64,000 nucleotides of DNA from JAURVT01 sp049059935 (GCF_049059935.1 NZ_JBMGQR010000012.1:20305-84304), one strand, 5' to 3'. Shown: positions 1-10,095, counted from the stretch's first letter. Made by a program: numbers and translations. Notes: generated by a model from the letters alone, not told the origin.

Positions 1-1436
1 TCGCCGAGGCCGTCGACGCCTTCGACCGCACCGTGGCCGGGCTCAACCGCGAGTACGACGCGCTGCCGCAGCCGCCGTCCCCCGAGTCGGTCGCCGCGCT
101 GCGCCGCCGGTACGAGGAGGCCGAGGCCGAGGTCGACCGCGCCGGTTCCGACACCGCCGGCATGCTCGGTCGCGGGCCGAACGTCGCGGACCTCGCGATC
201 CTGGGGTCGCGTGGGCTCCTCCCGAGCGCCAGTGACTACGACGACCCGGCGCTCGCGTCGGCCTTCGACAAGACCGGCAAGAACTTCCCCAACGCGGCCT
301 TCCCCGTCGACGACCTCTCCCCCGAGGAGGTGGCCGTGTGGTGGGACTCCCTCACGCTCGTCGAGCGCCTGGCCGTGATGCGCAGCCGCTCGGCGCGGCT
401 GGGCAACACCGACGGGTTGCCGGCCGAGGTGCGCGACGAGGCCAACCGGCTCGCCCTCGGCCAGGACCTCGAGGACCTCGAGCAGGCCGAGGCCGAGGGC
501 CGCCTCACCGAGTCGCAGCAGCAGCGGCTCGTCAACGCGCGGCAGATCGCCGAGCAGCTCGCCCAGGCCGAGGGCCACGTCGACCCCGTCACCGGCGAGC
601 CCACGGGCGCGCAGCTGTACGTCTACGACCCGTCGGACTACGACGGCGAGGGCCGCGCGGCCATCGTCACCGGCAACGCCGACACCGCCGACGACGTCGC
701 GTGGAACGTCCCGGGCACCGACTCCGACGTGGAGAACATGAGCGTCTCGCGCAGCAACGCCATCTACGACGCCGCTCGCGACGACAACCTCGGCAGCCGC
801 AGCACCGCCGTCGTCACGTGGATGGGCTACGACGCACCCGAGTGGAACACCAGCGTGGCCACCGAGGGTCGCGCCGAGGACGGCGCCCAGCGGCTGGCCG
901 ACGATGTCGCCGGTCTCGCCGCCTCGCGCGGGGACGACCAGCCGCACACCACCGTCATCGGGCACAGCTACGGCAGCACGACCGTGGCGCGCGCCGGGGC
1001 CGAGGAGGGCCTGGGCGACCACGCCGACGAGATCGTGCTGGTCGGCAGCCCGGGCGCCAGCAGCGCCGACCACGCGTCCGACCTCGGCGTCGGCGAGGAC
1101 CACGTGTTCGTCGGCGCCAACAGCAGCGACCCCGTCACCTACCTCGGTGGCACGGGCTGGGTCCACGGGATCACCTCCACGCTCGGCAACGACCCGGCCG
1201 AGGACGACTTCGGCGCCGTCCGCTTCCAGGCCGAGGCTCCCGACCGCGCGTCCTGGGTCGGCTTCGGCGACCACAGCAAGTACTTCGACCCCGGCTCGGA
1301 GTCGCTGTACAACATCGCCCAGGTGGTCAACGGCGACCACGGCGACGTCACCACGGCCGAGCACCGCTACGACCCCTGGTACGACGAGATGCAGGACCCC
1401 GAGCGCGACCGCGAGCCCGGGGTGGCGCCACGATGA
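1..1436 (+). CDS. DUF1023 alpha/beta hydrolase, 5' end outside window
   Basis: The frame is open from base 3 and codes in style from the first codon. The first start-like codon, a GTG at 33, is probably internal and the true start probably lies upstream. The last third has the actinobacterial DUF1023 (Abhydrolase_8) signature: a WMGYDAPEW block near nt 820, then the nucleophile elbow GHSYG near nt 960-974, with Asp and His candidates later (GDHSKYF near nt 1267). These enzymes are putative serine esterases or lipases with unknown substrates, often next to WXG100-type proteins. The N-terminal part is charged and helical. The gene overlaps the next one by ATGA, so it heads a three-gene unit. 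The family call is firm; the substrate is unknown. Confidence 0.8.
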   Translation, partial: AEAVDAFDRTVAGLNREYDALPQPPSPESVAALRRRYEEAEAEVDRAGSDTAGMLGRGPNVADLAILGSRGLLPSASDYDDPALASAFDKTGKNFPNAAFPVDDLSPEEVAVWWDSLTLVERLAVMRSRSARLGNTDGLPAEVRDEANRLALGQDLEDLEQAEAEGRLTESQQQRLVNARQIAEQLAQAEGHVDPVTGEPTGAQLYVYDPSDYDGEGRAAIVTGNADTADDVAWNVPGTDSDVENMSVSRSNAIYDAARDDNLGSRSTAVVTWMGYDAPEWNTSVATEGRAEDGAQRLADDVAGLAASRGDDQPHTTVIGHSYGSTTVARAGAEEGLGDHADEIVLVGSPGASSADHASDLGVGEDHVFVGANSSDPVTYLGGTGWVHGITSTLGNDPAEDDFGAVRFQAEAPDRASWVGFGDHSKYFDPGSESLYNIAQVVNGDHGDVTTAEHRYDPWYDEMQDPERDREPGVAPR

Positions 1437-1972
1437 CCACCGACCGGTTCTGGACGCGCCTGCGCACCCTGCTGCCCGACGCCGACCTGGTGGTGGTGCC
1501 CGCCCCCGCACCGCCGGCCGTCCTCGCCGACGACGACCGCCGCCTGCGTGCCGAGCGGGACGCCCAGCGCGTGCTCGTCGGCTCGTGGCGTGCCGCGTCG
1601 ATCGACCTCCCCGCACCACCTGCCTACCGGTGGCGCTGGAGCGCGGTGGTCGACCCCGCCGACGCGCAGGTCGTCGCCACCGCCAGCGTCCCGCTGCCAC
1701 CGGGTGGGGACGAGGGGCGGGCCGACGAGGTCCGGCGCGCGCTGGACGCCGCGGGCTGGGCGGTCTCGTCGCGGCGGCACCCCGCCTCGGTGCGCGCCGT
1801 CGCACCACCGGGGCACCACGCCGCCGGTCATGCGCTGCACGCGTTCGCCCACGAGGCGTCCGCGAGCTGGTTCGTCGTGGTCACCGGCCCGGCCGTGCCG
1901 GTCGGGGCCGAGGCGGTCGCTACCCTCTCCTCACGCGGGTACCAGGACCCGCCCTGGGACGAGGTGCCGTGA
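1433..1972 (+). CDS. Hypothetical protein, 179 aa
   Basis: The start ATG overlaps the stop of the DUF1023 gene (ATGA), and its own stop overlaps the following GTG, so translation is probably coupled. No signal peptide or membrane segment is visible. The protein contains an RRALDAAGW motif near residue 105 that resembles the RAALEADGW motif of the lipoprotein encoded next, so the two products may share a small alpha/beta fold. No family is recognised. The role is probably tied to the hydrolase it follows, but that is inference from operon position only. Confidence 0.7.
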   Translation: MTTDRFWTRLRTLLPDADLVVVPAPAPPAVLADDDRRLRAERDAQRVLVGSWRAASIDLPAPPAYRWRWSAVVDPADAQVVATASVPLPPGGDEGRADEVRRALDAAGWAVSSRRHPASVRAVAPPGHHAAGHALHAFAHEASASWFVVVTGPAVPVGAEAVATLSSRGYQDPPWDEVP

Positions 1973-2541
1973 GGACGAACGCGACGACGCGTCGGACGGT
2001 CGCCGCCCTGCCCGCAGCGCTGCTCGTGGCGCTCGCCGCGGGATGCGGCGGCGGGTCGTCCACCCCCACCGGAGGAGGCGGAGCCAGCGTGAGCGACCCG
2101 GTCGACGTCGAGACCTCGCGCACCGAGGTGCGCGGCGCCGCCACCGACCTGCTGGCGGCCCTGACCGCCGCCGACGGGCCCCTCGGCTCGCGGGGCGGCA
2201 CGGTCCGTTTCTCCAACGGCGCCTTCGCGCCGTGCACCGACGACGCCGCGGGCTTCGCCTACGACACCAACGCCCGGGTCGACCTCGACGCCGACAGCCT
2301 CTCCGCGCTGCCGGACGTGCGCGCCGCGCTGGAGGCCGACGGCTGGACGATCGACGACGACCCCGGCGGAGCCGACCCGGCCACCTCGGTCACCGCCCGC
2401 AAGGGCGAGCTCACCTCGCGCGTGCTGGCCTCGGAGAAGCCGCTGGCGCTCGTCAAGGTGCTGGGGCCGTGCCTGCCGGTGACGCAGGAGCAGAAGGACG
2501 ACTTCGAGTCCAGCCCGGGCGCCGAGCCGCTCGACGGCTGA
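1969..2541 (+). CDS. Lipoprotein, 190 aa, unknown function
   Basis: GTG start overlapping the previous stop (GTGA). Residues 1-26 form a lipoprotein signal with lipobox LAAGC (lipidated Cys26), followed by a Gly/Ser/Thr linker to about residue 45. The mature domain of about 145 residues includes RAALEADGW and two Cys (near residues 85 and 172) that could form a disulfide. It ends the three-gene unit that starts with the DUF1023 hydrolase. It probably sits on the outer face of the membrane; no specific function can be read. Confidence 0.75.
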   Translation: MRTNATTRRTVAALPAALLVALAAGCGGGSSTPTGGGGASVSDPVDVETSRTEVRGAATDLLAALTAADGPLGSRGGTVRFSNGAFAPCTDDAAGFAYDTNARVDLDADSLSALPDVRAALEADGWTIDDDPGGADPATSVTARKGELTSRVLASEKPLALVKVLGPCLPVTQEQKDDFESSPGAEPLDG

Positions 2542-2565
2542 GCGGCGCCAGGGCCGCTCGTCGCC

Positions 2566-3054
2566 TCAGAGCCTGCTGGTGAGGATGACCGTGAGCCGGT
2601 CGAACTTCATCGGGTCGACCGCGGGCTTGACCCGGTCGACCTTCAGGTCGGCGGCCAGCAGGTCGGCCTGGGCCTTGAGCCGCTTGGGGTAGTAGACGGT
2701 GGTCTCGGGGATGTTGCCCGACCAGTTGTCGGTGCCCACGACCTTCCAGCCCGCGCCCTGGATCTTGTCCGACGCCGACGAGGCCAGGCCCGAGGTGCGC
2801 GTGTTGTTGAAGACCTCGACGTACGCCCGGGGCACCTCCTCGGGCTCGGTCGTCCTCGCCGGAGCCGGCGTGGGGGTGGGCGACGGCGCCGCCGACGGGG
2901 TGGTGGCCGGCTGCGTGGCCGCCGCCTGCTCGGCGCGGTCGGGGGTGCCGGTGATGAAGTAGCCCAGCAGCGCGACGACGACGAGCCCGAGCCCGGCGAG
3001 CACGGCCCACGAGGGGACGGCCAGGACCGATCCGGCGCGACGTCGCTTGCCCAC
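2566..3054 (-). CDS. LytR_C-domain membrane protein, 162 aa
   Basis: The GTG at 3054 gives a short basic N-terminus (GKRRR) followed by one transmembrane helix (about residues 11-32), a Pro/Thr/Ala-rich extracytoplasmic linker (about 37-68), then a LytR_C-like domain with the VEVFNNT motif near residue 78. LytR_C domains occur with cell-wall-associated proteins; this protein has no LCP catalytic domain. The gene follows the DUF3263 gene by 17 bases, a pairing common in actinobacteria. It is probably membrane anchored with the domain outside. The earlier in-frame start at 3273 would run through the DUF3263 gene and is rejected. Confidence 0.75.
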   Translation of the reverse strand: MGKRRRAGSVLAVPSWAVLAGLGLVVVALLGYFITGTPDRAEQAAATQPATTPSAAPSPTPTPAPARTTEPEEVPRAYVEVFNNTRTSGLASSASDKIQGAGWKVVGTDNWSGNIPETTVYYPKRLKAQADLLAADLKVDRVKPAVDPMKFDRLTVILTSRL

Positions 3055-3071
3055 GGGGCGCCCCTTCCGGC

Positions 3072-3371
3072 TCAGAGCTCGATGCCGAGGCGTCGAGCCG
3101 AGCGCTGACGCTGGCGGGCCGCGCGCAGACGACGCAGGCGCTTGACGAGGAGGGGGTCGAACGCGAGGGCGGCCTCGCGGTCGATCAACGCGTTCAGGAC
3201 CTGGTAGTAGCGCGTCGCGGACATGTCGAACTTGTCGCGGATCGCCTGCTCCTTGGCGCCGGAGTACTTCCACCAGTGGCGCTCGACCGCGAGGATCTCG
3301 CGGTCGCGGTCACTGAGGGCTTCTCCTGCCACGGCGGCGACTCCCGAGGTGGGCACGTGCGCTGCGTCCAT
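3072..3371 (-). CDS. DUF3263 family protein, 99 aa
   Basis: A small cytoplasmic protein with the family core: an aromatic block ERHWWKYSGAKEQAI (about residues 30-44) and a helix-turn-helix-like stretch with TRYYQVLNALID, ending in a basic Arg-rich tail. The fold resembles a DNA-binding HTH; the function is not established. The start is set at the ATG at 3371, because a TACGAT hexamer at 3379-3384 lies exactly 7 bases before it. The ATG at 3380 overlaps that hexamer and is therefore unlikely. It is the first gene of a two-gene unit with the LytR_C-domain protein. Confidence 0.8.
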   Translation of the reverse strand: MDAAHVPTSGVAAVAGEALSDRDREILAVERHWWKYSGAKEQAIRDKFDMSATRYYQVLNALIDREAALAFDPLLVKRLRRLRAARQRQRSARRLGIEL

Positions 3372-3378
3372 GGGGCCC

Positions 3379-3384
3379 ATCGTA
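3379..3384 (-). promoter_or_regulatory. Leaderless -10 element for DUF3263 gene
   Basis: TACGAT on the minus strand, 7 bases before the ATG at 3371. This matches the spacing seen at many starts in the window and implies a transcript beginning at the start codon. Confidence 0.55.
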
Positions 3385-3471
3385 GGCGACGAACCACAGC
3401 GATGTCATTCGGTCGGCGGATCGGCATGTCCGCACCGGCCGCCACCCTAGGCCGTGCGCCTCTCGGACGGC

Positions 3472-3508
3472 GACGGCCCCCTCGCCGCCGGTGCGGGAGG
3501 GGGCCGTC
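3472..3508 (-). terminator. Hairpin terminator after the lipoprotein gene
   Basis: A perfect 12-bp GC-rich stem (GACGGCCCCCTC paired with its complement at 3497-3508) with a 13-base loop lies 15 bases past the stop of the minus-strand lipoprotein gene. There is no U tract, as is usual in high-GC actinobacteria. Confidence 0.65.
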
Positions 3509-3523
3509 GGGCGGTGCGGCGCG

Positions 3524-3967
3524 TCAGCTGCCGCTGGTGCCGCCGAGGTCGATGTCGCACTCCTCCTTGACGTTGGTGTTCACCTTCTGCATGTCGGTGT
3601 TCACCGCGGTCAGGTCGCCGGACAGCGACTGCGCAGCCTGCGCGAACTTCGGGTCGGCCACGACGTCGGTGAGCTTCGAGCTGGACTCCGCACCGGCGTC
3701 CTCGAAGGCCTCGGTGAGCTTGTCGAGCGTGTCGGCGGTGTTCTGCCACTCCTTGGTGACCGAGTCCGGAGCCTCCTCGGCGATGTCGTCGAAGCGGTCG
3801 GCCGCCTTCTCGAAGTCGCCGAGCGTGAGGTCCTGCGGGTTCGAGATGCCGCCGATGTCGTTCTCGGCCGCCTTGATCTCGTCGCAGTAGGCGTTGCCGC
3901 CACCGCAGGCCGTGAGGACGAGCGTGACGAGCGCGGAGCCGGCGATCGCGACGGGTGTCTTGCGCAT
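3524..3967 (-). CDS. Small lipoprotein, 147 aa
   Basis: The N-terminal signal ends in lipobox LTAC (lipidated Cys21), followed by GGGNAYC. The mature part is acidic and predicted helical, with two further Cys (C28 and one near residue 139) that might form a disulfide. A GGGGGAA ribosome site precedes the ATG at 3967. No family is recognised with confidence; small helical lipoproteins of this layout are common in actinobacteria. It stands alone, transcribed toward a strong hairpin. Confidence 0.75.
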   Translation of the reverse strand: MRKTPVAIAGSALVTLVLTACGGGNAYCDEIKAAENDIGGISNPQDLTLGDFEKAADRFDDIAEEAPDSVTKEWQNTADTLDKLTEAFEDAGAESSSKLTDVVADPKFAQAAQSLSGDLTAVNTDMQKVNTNVKEECDIDLGGTSGS

Positions 3968-4063
3968 GTGGTTCCCCCGATGGGTCGAGACGACGGCGCC
4001 GGGCGCCGGTCGTCGCAGTCTGGTCGGCCCACGCTAGCGCGGACAAGGCCCGTCCGCCCTGGG

Positions 4064-4069
4064 TAGGGT
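4064..4069 (+). promoter_or_regulatory. Leaderless -10 element for otsA
   Basis: TAGGGT, 6 bases before the otsA ATG at 4076. No ribosome site lies between them, consistent with a leaderless message. Confidence 0.55.
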
Positions 4070-4075
4070 CGCCCC

Positions 4076-5560
<1,485 letters not shown>

Positions 5561-5562
5561 GG

Positions 5563-5591
5563 GGCCTCCGGGCCACCACCGCCCGGGGTCC
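5563..5591 (+). terminator. Probable otsA terminator
   Basis: A GC-rich hairpin just after the otsA stop: core arms CCGGGC (5568-5573) and GCCCGG (5581-5586), extended by partly paired flanks. The remaining bases up to 5725 hold no gene-like frame. Confidence 0.4.
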
Positions 5592-5725
5592 GCTCGGCAG
5601 CCGGACACCGAACCTGCCATCAGCGGAGAAGTGCGCAGCGAGGACGGCGGCGGCGGGGCCCTTCCCGACCGGCGCAGGCAGAAGATCCGCGCGCCACAGC
5701 CGCTCGTGCGGCGGCGGCCACCCCC

Positions 5726-6328
5726 TCAGCGACGCCGCGCCAGGAACCCCTGCAGCCGCTCCTTCACCCCGGCCCACTCGTCGTCGACGAGCGCCAGCTG
5801 GACGGTGTCGCGCCAGGTGCCGTCGCGGCGCAGCTTGTGCTTGCGGAGCAGGCCCTCGCGGGTGGCGCCGAGGCGCTCGACGGCCGCGACGGAGCGCTCG
5901 TTGCGGGAGTCGACGTGCCAGACGACGCGGACGGCGCCGAGGGTCTCGAAGGCGCGGGTGAGCAGGAGCAGCTTGGACTCGGTGTTGACGCCGCTGCGCC
6001 AGGACGCCCGCGACAGCCAGGTGTAGCCGATGGCGAGCGAGCGGGAGCCGGGGTCGACCTCGTAGAAGGTGGTGATGCCGGCGACGGCGTCGCGCGCGAG
6101 GTCGACCTGGGTCCACTGCGTGGCGGCCGGGCGCGCGAGGTGGTCGGCGACCATCGCCTCGACGTCACCCAGGTCGGCGGGCGGGGCGTAGGACGTCCAG
6201 CGGAAGATCTCGTCGTCGTCGGCCGCCGCCAGCAGCCCGGGGGCGTGCGCCGGGTCCAGGGCCGTCAGCCGGACCAGGTCGCCGTCGAGGTCGGGGGCCC
6301 GGGTCCACTCCTGGGGCGGTGCGGTCAT
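5726..6328 (-). CDS. GNAT-family N-acetyltransferase, 200 aa
   Basis: Resembles RimJ/RimL-type and aminoglycoside-type GNAT acetyltransferases: an LVRLTALDP opening, a central beta-hairpin with AIGYTWLSRASW, and the C-terminal WHVDSRNERSVAAVERLGA acetyl-CoA motif followed by EGLLRKH. It probably acetylates a small molecule or a protein N-terminus; the substrate is unknown. The ATG at 6328 is chosen because TAGGGT lies 7 bases before it. That hexamer overlaps the stop codon of the MFS gene upstream, so this gene can be transcribed on its own as well as with the exporter. Confidence 0.87.
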   Translation of the reverse strand: MTAPPQEWTRAPDLDGDLVRLTALDPAHAPGLLAAADDDEIFRWTSYAPPADLGDVEAMVADHLARPAATQWTQVDLARDAVAGITTFYEVDPGSRSLAIGYTWLSRASWRSGVNTESKLLLLTRAFETLGAVRVVWHVDSRNERSVAAVERLGATREGLLRKHKLRRDGTWRDTVQLALVDDEWAGVKERLQGFLARRR

Positions 6329-6335
6329 GGCACCG

Positions 6336-6341
6336 ACCCTA
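6336..6341 (-). promoter_or_regulatory. Leaderless -10 element for the GNAT gene
   Basis: TAGGGT on the minus strand, 7 bases before the ATG at 6328 and overlapping the stop codon of the upstream MFS gene (6339-6341). Confidence 0.5.
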
Positions 6342-7598
6342 CGACGCCGGGACCGCCTCGGTCGTCGACGGCGCCTCGACCTCGCGGGCGGCGAGCGCAC
6401 GCCGCAGCGGTCGCTGCGCGCACAGCGAGAGGACGACGGCGCCGGCCGTCGCGGTGACGGTGACGGCGAACGCCGGCGTGTGGCCGCCGGTGTCGGCGAG
6501 CCGCCCGGCGAGGCTCGAGCCCAGCGCGTAGCCGACGCCCGTGGCGGCGGCGAGCAGCGTCATGGCCGCGCCGACGCGCGACGGGGGGACGATCCGCTCG
6601 CCGAGGGTGAAGTTGCTGATCATGTAGGGCGCGACGGCGAAGCCGAGGGCCAGCACGACGAGCACCAGGGCGAGCAGGCCGTCGACGAGCAGCAGCGGCA
6701 GCGACAGGACGAACAGCGCGAGGGCCGAGCCGAGCATCCGGCGCTCGTGACCGATACGGGCGGGCAGGCCGGCGACGGCCAGGCCCGCGATGACGCTGCC
6801 GACGCCGAGCGTCGCGTGGGTGAGGCCCGCGACGCCGGGCTGGCCGACGGCGGTGGCGAGCACCGTCGCACCGGTCTGCGACGAGCCGAACACCATGCCG
6901 ATGAGGCCCTGGGCGACGAGCAGCGTGAGCAGCAGCCCCGTCACGAGTCGTCCGGTCTCCGACGCGGAGCGGCGCGTCCGGTGCTCGTGGGCGACCGCCG
7001 CCGAGGGGTGGAGGGCGAACCAGGTGCCGAAGACGGCCAGCACCGCCGCGGCGACGACCAGCGCGCCCGCGGGGTCGACGAGCACGCCGATGACGCCGAC
7101 CAGGGCCGGGCCGAGCACGAACGACGCCTCGTCCGCGGCGCCCTCGTACGAGAACGCGGCGTCGACGAGGCGCGGCTGCGCGGCACCGGTCCCGCGCGTG
7201 ATCGGCCTCCACCGGACGCGGGCGAGCGGCCCCACCTGCGGCATCAGCAGCCCGGTCGCGGCGGCCACGCCGATCAGGGCGGCCTCGCCGGCGTCGGCGT
7301 GCGCGAGCAGCACGATGCCGACCAGCCCGAGGGCGCCGGCGAGCGACTGGACCAGGACGACGGGGCGCTGCCCGATCCGGTCCGCGAGCGACCCGGCGAA
7401 GGGCGAGCCGACGGCGTTGGCGACGGCGAGCGCGCCGGCCGCGGCACCGCCGGCGCCATAGCGTCCGGTGGCCGAGGAGACGAGCAGGAGGGTGCCGAGC
7501 TGGCTCATCGCGAGCGGCAGGCGGCCGAGGAAGGCGACCACCACGTAGGCGGGGCCGGAGAGTCGGAGGAGTCGGGCGTACGACGCGATCGGTGACAC
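6339..7598 (-). CDS. MFS transporter, 12 TM, 419 aa
   Basis: Twelve hydrophobic segments in two halves, with MFS loop motifs such as GSLADRIGQRPV between TM2 and TM3 and GSSLAGRLADTGG late in the second half. It resembles proton-coupled drug or metabolite exporters of the actinobacterial YcaD/EmrB-like group; the substrate cannot be assigned. GTG start at 7598 with a GAAGG ribosome site. Only 10 bases separate it from the downstream acetyltransferase, an arrangement seen in resistance pairs that export and modify a compound, but this is inference. Confidence 0.87.
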   Translation of the reverse strand: MSPIASYARLLRLSGPAYVVVAFLGRLPLAMSQLGTLLLVSSATGRYGAGGAAAGALAVANAVGSPFAGSLADRIGQRPVVLVQSLAGALGLVGIVLLAHADAGEAALIGVAAATGLLMPQVGPLARVRWRPITRGTGAAQPRLVDAAFSYEGAADEASFVLGPALVGVIGVLVDPAGALVVAAAVLAVFGTWFALHPSAAVAHEHRTRRSASETGRLVTGLLLTLLVAQGLIGMVFGSSQTGATVLATAVGQPGVAGLTHATLGVGSVIAGLAVAGLPARIGHERRMLGSALALFVLSLPLLLVDGLLALVLVVLALGFAVAPYMISNFTLGERIVPPSRVGAAMTLLAAATGVGYALGSSLAGRLADTGGHTPAFAVTVTATAGAVVLSLCAQRPLRRALAAREVEAPSTTEAVPAS

Positions 7599-7776
7599 GG
7601 GCGCTGGACCTTCGGGTTCGACACGTGCCGCTAGGGGTAGCGGCGACCGGCGCGCCGTCCCACCACTCGTGCGCGCACACCCTGATACGGCCCCGACTGT
7701 ACCGCCCGGACGGGTGGGTGAGCCAGTCGTCCGTGCCCACGCTCCGGACCGGGCACCTAAGTCGATCGAGAAAGTC

Positions 7777-7782
7777 TAGGAT
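7777..7782 (+). promoter_or_regulatory. Leaderless -10 element for the sulfotransferase gene
   Basis: TAGGAT, 7 bases before the ATG at 7790. The 190-base region 7599-7789 between the divergent MFS and sulfotransferase genes otherwise shows no gene. Confidence 0.55.
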
Positions 7783-7789
7783 CGCGACC

Positions 7790-8803
7790 ATGAGCTCGCC
7801 CTCGCTGCCGGACTTCCTGGTGGTCGGCGCCCCCAAGGCCGGGACGTCGGCCCTGCACGCCGCGCTGGCACGCCATCCCGAGGTGCACCTGACGTCGCCG
7901 AGCGCGCCGTACCTCAAGGAGCCGAAGTACTTCCTGTGCGACGACGCGCCGCCGCCGGCGTACCGCGGCCCCGGCGACGCGCACAGCAGCCAGGAGTGGG
8001 TCTGGCGCCGCGCCGACTACGAGGCGATGTTCGCCGCGGCTCCCCCCGGCACGCTGCGCGGCGAGAGCACCCCGTTCTACCTGTGGAGCCCGACGGCGCG
8101 CCGCCGGATCGCCGAGGAGCTGCCGCACGCCAGGCTCGTGGTCGTGGTGCGCGACCCCGTCGACCGCGCGTACTCCAACTGGATGCACCTGTGGTCCGAC
8201 GGCCTGGAGCCCGACGCCGACTTCGTCTCCGCGTTCGGACGCGAGGACGAGCGCGTCGCCGCCGGGTGGGCTCCGTTCTGGCGCTACCGCGACCTCGGCC
8301 TCTACGGCCGCCAGCTGCGCGACCTGTACGACCGCGTCGACCCCGACCGCGTCCTCGTCCTGCGCTACGGCGACCTCGTCGACGAGCCCGACGCCACGCT
8401 GGACCGCGTCGCCCGCTTCCTGGGCATCACCGAGGGCCTCGTGGGAGAGGTGCCGCCCGACAACGCCCGCCCGTTCGTCGCCCCCGGACTGCGGACGTCG
8501 GTGCTCAGCCGTGCGGTGCGCACGGGCGCCGGCCTGGGCGCGCTCGTCCCGCCGAAGATCTGGCGCACGGCCAGCCGTCCGCTGCTCTCGGCGCTGCACG
8601 GCGACGGGACCACGCCCCGTCCGCGCCTGCAGCCCGAGCAGCGGGCGCGCCTGGTCGAGACGTACGACGCCGACATCACGCTGCTCGAGCAGCTGACCGA
8701 CCTCGACCTGGAGCACTGGCGACGCACGACCGACCGCGGCTCGTTCGCGCAGCGCCAGGCCGCCCGTGCCGCCCGCGAGGGCGCGGCGGTCAGCGCCGGC
8801 TGA
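7790..8803 (+). CDS. PAPS-dependent sulfotransferase, 337 aa
   Basis: A carbohydrate/lipid-type sulfotransferase of the heparan-sulfate family. The 5'-phosphosulfate loop GAPKAGTSAL (about residues 10-19) and the 3'-phosphate motif VVVRDPVDRAYSNW (about 118-131) are both clear. It would transfer sulfate from PAPS to a sugar or lipid; actinobacterial relatives (Stf type) modify envelope glycolipids, but the substrate here is unknown. PAPS could come from the cysC-cysD-cysN genes at 58-61 kb. The leaderless ATG at 7790 is preferred over the earlier in-frame start at 7592. Its last 14 bases overlap the convergent EEP gene. Confidence 0.9.
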   Translation: MSSPSLPDFLVVGAPKAGTSALHAALARHPEVHLTSPSAPYLKEPKYFLCDDAPPPAYRGPGDAHSSQEWVWRRADYEAMFAAAPPGTLRGESTPFYLWSPTARRRIAEELPHARLVVVVRDPVDRAYSNWMHLWSDGLEPDADFVSAFGREDERVAAGWAPFWRYRDLGLYGRQLRDLYDRVDPDRVLVLRYGDLVDEPDATLDRVARFLGITEGLVGEVPPDNARPFVAPGLRTSVLSRAVRTGAGLGALVPPKIWRTASRPLLSALHGDGTTPRPRLQPEQRARLVETYDADITLLEQLTDLDLEHWRRTTDRGSFAQRQAARAAREGAAVSAG

Positions 8804-10007
8804 GACCCAGGTCCACCCAGACGAGGCGGTGGTCGCTGCTCGGGAACGGGAAGCTGCCCGTCAGCCGCGACAGCGGGTCGGCCTGCGTCGGCCAGAACAC
8901 CCCGGCCCCGCGGACCCTCAGGTTCGGCGAGGGCAGCACGTAGTCGGCCCGCAGGTTGCCCGGTCCGGGGGTGTCGGCGAAGTCGGCGGTGTCGTACCGG
9001 GCGGGCGTGCGGTGCGACGCGTTCGCGCCGCCCTGCAGCCTCGCGGCCTCCTCGGCCCCGCGCGACGTCGGCCGCGGGTCGGTGAACCGCGGCGACCCGA
9101 GCAGCTGGTGGATCGCGCCGTCGAAGGAGTCGCCGTCGTTCGGGTCGGCGTTCTGGTCACCGGCCACCACGTACCGGGCGCCCTTCTCGATGCCGCCGCG
9201 ACGGCCGCGGTCGTCGCGGATCCAGCGGTTCTTCGCACCCGAGACGTAGTCGGCCCAGAAGCCGATCTCGTCGTGGTTGCGGCGGCCGTTGCGGTCCTCG
9301 GGGCCGTCGAACGTGGGCGGCGTCGGGTGCGACGCGAGCAGGTGGACGGTGCGGTGGCCGACCCTGACGGGCACGTCCCAGTGCGACTTGCTCGACAGCG
9401 GCAGGACGTCGAGGTCGTCGGCAGAGTAGAAGTCCGGCGGGATGACGTTGCCCGGCACGTCCTTCCAGAGCAGGTGCTGGAAGGTGCGGACGGCCCGCTT
9501 CTCGATCGGGTACCGCGACAGGACGACCATGCCGTACTGCCCGGGGAACGTGCCGAAGCCGAGCGCGTCGCCGGGGCCGCCGACCGCGCCGTCCTTGTCG
9601 AGGTCGCGGCCGCTGGGCACGCCGGTGTTGACCGGCGCCGTGTACGCGTAGCGGTAGTCGATCGCACGGGCCCCCGACTGCGGACGCTCCAGGTAGTGGT
9701 CGCGGAACGCGTCGACGGCGGCGCCGCCCTCGACGTAGTCGAACTCGTTGAGCAGCAGCACGTCGGGCCGCGTCCGCTGGACGATCTCGGCGACGGCGCG
9801 CGCCTGCGGGTCGTCGGGGGTCGACAGGTCCTGGAGCAGCTCGCCCTCGGCGGTGCGGTTCAGGCTCGCGTTGAACGTCGCGAACCGCACGTCGTCGCGT
9901 CCGTGGCCGCGGTCGTGGTGGCCGCCGGCCGACGCCGGGGCCGACGTGGCCGCGAGCGCGAGCGTCAGGCCGGCGACGGCGAGCAGGATGGTGGGGGTGC
10001 GGCGCAC
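8790..10007 (-). CDS. Secreted endonuclease/exonuclease/phosphatase-fold protein
   Basis: The signal peptide (about residues 1-27, ending APASAGG) is followed by an EEP domain: RFATFNASLNR (about 41-51), LLLNEFDYV metal-binding Glu, VVAGDQNADPNDG (Asp/Asn pair) and the C-terminal SSDHRLVWVDLG with the catalytic Asp-His. It is predicted to hydrolyse phosphodiesters (nucleic acid or phospholipid) outside the cell. The GTG at 10007 is chosen because AGGAG lies about 6 bases before it and the signal peptide then begins correctly. It ends with a 14-bp tail-to-tail overlap with the sulfotransferase gene. Confidence 0.88.
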   Translation of the reverse strand: MRRTPTILLAVAGLTLALAATSAPASAGGHHDRGHGRDDVRFATFNASLNRTAEGELLQDLSTPDDPQARAVAEIVQRTRPDVLLLNEFDYVEGGAAVDAFRDHYLERPQSGARAIDYRYAYTAPVNTGVPSGRDLDKDGAVGGPGDALGFGTFPGQYGMVVLSRYPIEKRAVRTFQHLLWKDVPGNVIPPDFYSADDLDVLPLSSKSHWDVPVRVGHRTVHLLASHPTPPTFDGPEDRNGRRNHDEIGFWADYVSGAKNRWIRDDRGRRGGIEKGARYVVAGDQNADPNDGDSFDGAIHQLLGSPRFTDPRPTSRGAEEAARLQGGANASHRTPARYDTADFADTPGPGNLRADYVLPSPNLRVRGAGVFWPTQADPLSRLTGSFPFPSSDHRLVWVDLGLSRR

Positions 10008-10095
10008 GGGATCTCCTCGGTCGGGGTGTCCGACCAGAGGTACCCGCCGCGCACGGGGCCCAAACCGCGCCCCGGCGAACACGAGGTGAAGACCG

